Positions 6,807-7,339 of a stretch of DNA of 7,339 nt are shown here, in pieces (within the stretch, counting starts at the first letter, position 1; the number at the start of each line of letters is the position of its first letter). The DNA comes from Halobacteriales archaeon QH_10_65_19 (GTDB taxonomy: Archaea > Halobacteriota > Halobacteria > Halobacteriales > Haloarculaceae), in the NCBI GenBank assembly GCA_003022085.1, contig PXQK01000181.1:1-7339 (forward strand). Reading direction: 5' to 3'. The notes below the pieces were generated by a model. It had not been told where the DNA came from. It saw only the letters and a program-made list of their open reading frames with translations, and did not search any database. Both the position numbers and the translations under genes were made by a program.

Positions 6807-7178
6807 ATGTCTGCCGAGACACGCTTCGCGGCCCGAATCGGGGAGCTCGCGGACCGGGCGACCGAGGACTGTGCGGCCTTCGAGCCGCCGGCTGACCCGC
6901 CCGACGACGAGCAGGCGATGTCGTATCTCCGGGACGGTGCCGGCCCGGCTGTCTCGCTGTACGTCGAGGCGCGGACGGGCGGGCGGATGGTCCACTTCCC
7001 GCCCGACCAGTACCACGCGCTGGAGAACGCGATGAACGACTGGTTCGAGCTGTACGCGGCCTGCTACGGGGTCGACGTCGAGTCCGATGTTGCGCTCCGG
7101 GAGGCGGCGGAGTTGCTCGTCGACACACACAACATAAAGGACGTGGCACAGATTCTCACCGGCGTTCCTGAGCGGTGA
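6807..7178 (+). CDS. Conserved-looking hypothetical protein at end of fix operon
   Basis: I cannot assign a known family. It encodes 123 residues, acidic and soluble, with no signal peptide or membrane segment. Its ATG is one base after the fixCX stop, with a GGAAGG ribosome binding site (6797-6802), so it is almost certainly co-transcribed with fixABCX and probably translationally coupled. The sequence reads as mostly helical: an N-terminal helix (RFAARIGELADRATEDC), a short strand-like part with TGGRMVHFPPDQ, then helices with AMNDWFELYAACYGVDVE and a C-terminal DTHNIKDVAQILTGVPER. The two Cys are not in a cluster arrangement. Codon use agrees with its neighbours. An accessory or assembly role for the Fix complex is inferred from position only. 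Confidence 0.82.
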   Translation: MSAETRFAARIGELADRATEDCAAFEPPADPPDDEQAMSYLRDGAGPAVSLYVEARTGGRMVHFPPDQYHALENAMNDWFELYAACYGVDVESDVALREAAELLVDTHNIKDVAQILTGVPER

Positions 7179-7215
7179 GGTCACCCGCCGGACGCCGTCG
7201 ACACCACCGGCGTCT

Positions 7216-7240
7216 TCCCGGACACCCGTTCCTGTCGGGA
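7216..7240 (+). terminator. Hairpin downstream of the fix operon, possible 3' end
   Basis: TCCCG(G)ACA at 7216-7224 pairs with TGTCGGGA at 7233-7240 around an 8-base loop, making an 8-bp stem with one bulged G. It lies 38 bases beyond the last stop of the operon. No T-run follows directly, though TTATTTT occurs about 20 bases later (7260-7266). It may be a transcript 3' end or a chance hairpin in GC-rich DNA. Confidence 0.3.
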
Positions 7241-7263
7241 CTCATAGGGTCGTGCGTGATTAT

Positions 7264-7282
7264 TTTCGGCATTGCTCCGAAA
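7264..7282. promoter_or_regulatory. Inverted repeat in AT-richer non-coding DNA, possible operator/promoter
   Basis: TTTCGG (7264-7269) and CCGAAA (7277-7282) form a perfect 6-bp inverted repeat with a 7-base spacer, inside the only AT-rich patch of the 161-base non-coding tail (7179-7339). CCGAAATATC also resembles a BRE followed by a short TATA-like element, so it could serve a gene lying to the right of the window. No gene can be seen in 7179-7339. Confidence 0.3.
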
Positions 7283-7339
7283 TATCGGTGTGACAGGATC
7301 TGAGACCCCCAATTTGTTCCAGCCCGGCGGTACAGAGTC

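Noticed and set aside
1..7339. CRISPR arrays, tRNA/rRNA genes, insertion sequences
   Set aside because: No spaced direct repeats, cloverleaf-like segments, transposase motifs or terminal inverted repeats were seen on either strand.

Overview
The window looks like chromosomal DNA from a halophilic archaeon (class Halobacteria). It is very GC-rich, and the proteins are strongly acidic, with runs of Asp and Glu. Genes are closely packed with short overlaps or 1-2 base gaps and GGAGG/AGGTGA-type ribosome binding sites. Gene content agrees: a C50 carotenoid (bacterioruberin) cluster of the haloarchaeal type beside a fixABCX-like operon. Genus cannot be fixed from the sequence alone.

Left part (1-2522): carotenoid synthesis. 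The 3' part of crtB (phytoene synthase) enters on the + strand and ends at 717. Converging on it from the - strand are cruF (bacterioruberin-type C1' hydratase, 1645-820) and lyeJ (lycopene elongase, 2522-1638), which overlap by 8 bases and read as one transcript lyeJ-cruF. CrtB makes phytoene, LyeJ adds C5 units to lycopene, and CruF hydrates the ends to finish bacterioruberin. The 3,4-desaturase gene crtD, often found with this pair, is not in the window.

Middle (2523-2658): a 136-base divergent promoter region between lyeJ and fixA, with a plausible BRE/TATA element for fixA, a weaker one for lyeJ, and a small inverted repeat.

Right part (2659-7178): a + strand operon fixA (ETF beta), fixB (ETF alpha with a 130-residue N-terminal extension holding two copies of a small helical repeat), fixCX (flavoprotein dehydrogenase fused to its FixX-type ferredoxin domain), and a 123-residue protein of unknown function. 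FixABCX complexes pass NADH electrons to quinone and, by bifurcation, to a low-potential acceptor. That role here is inferred by homology. The last 161 bases are non-coding, with two small hairpins.

The main oddity is two broken reading frames. cruF changes frame near 1132-1138, where a conserved stretch seems to be missing. The fixB/fixCX junction near 5150-5161 has lost both the fixB stop codon and the fixCX start codon. Both look like small deletions, either real mutations or assembly errors. I see no wholly new system; the novel-looking points are the FixB repeat extension and the uncharacterised operon partner.
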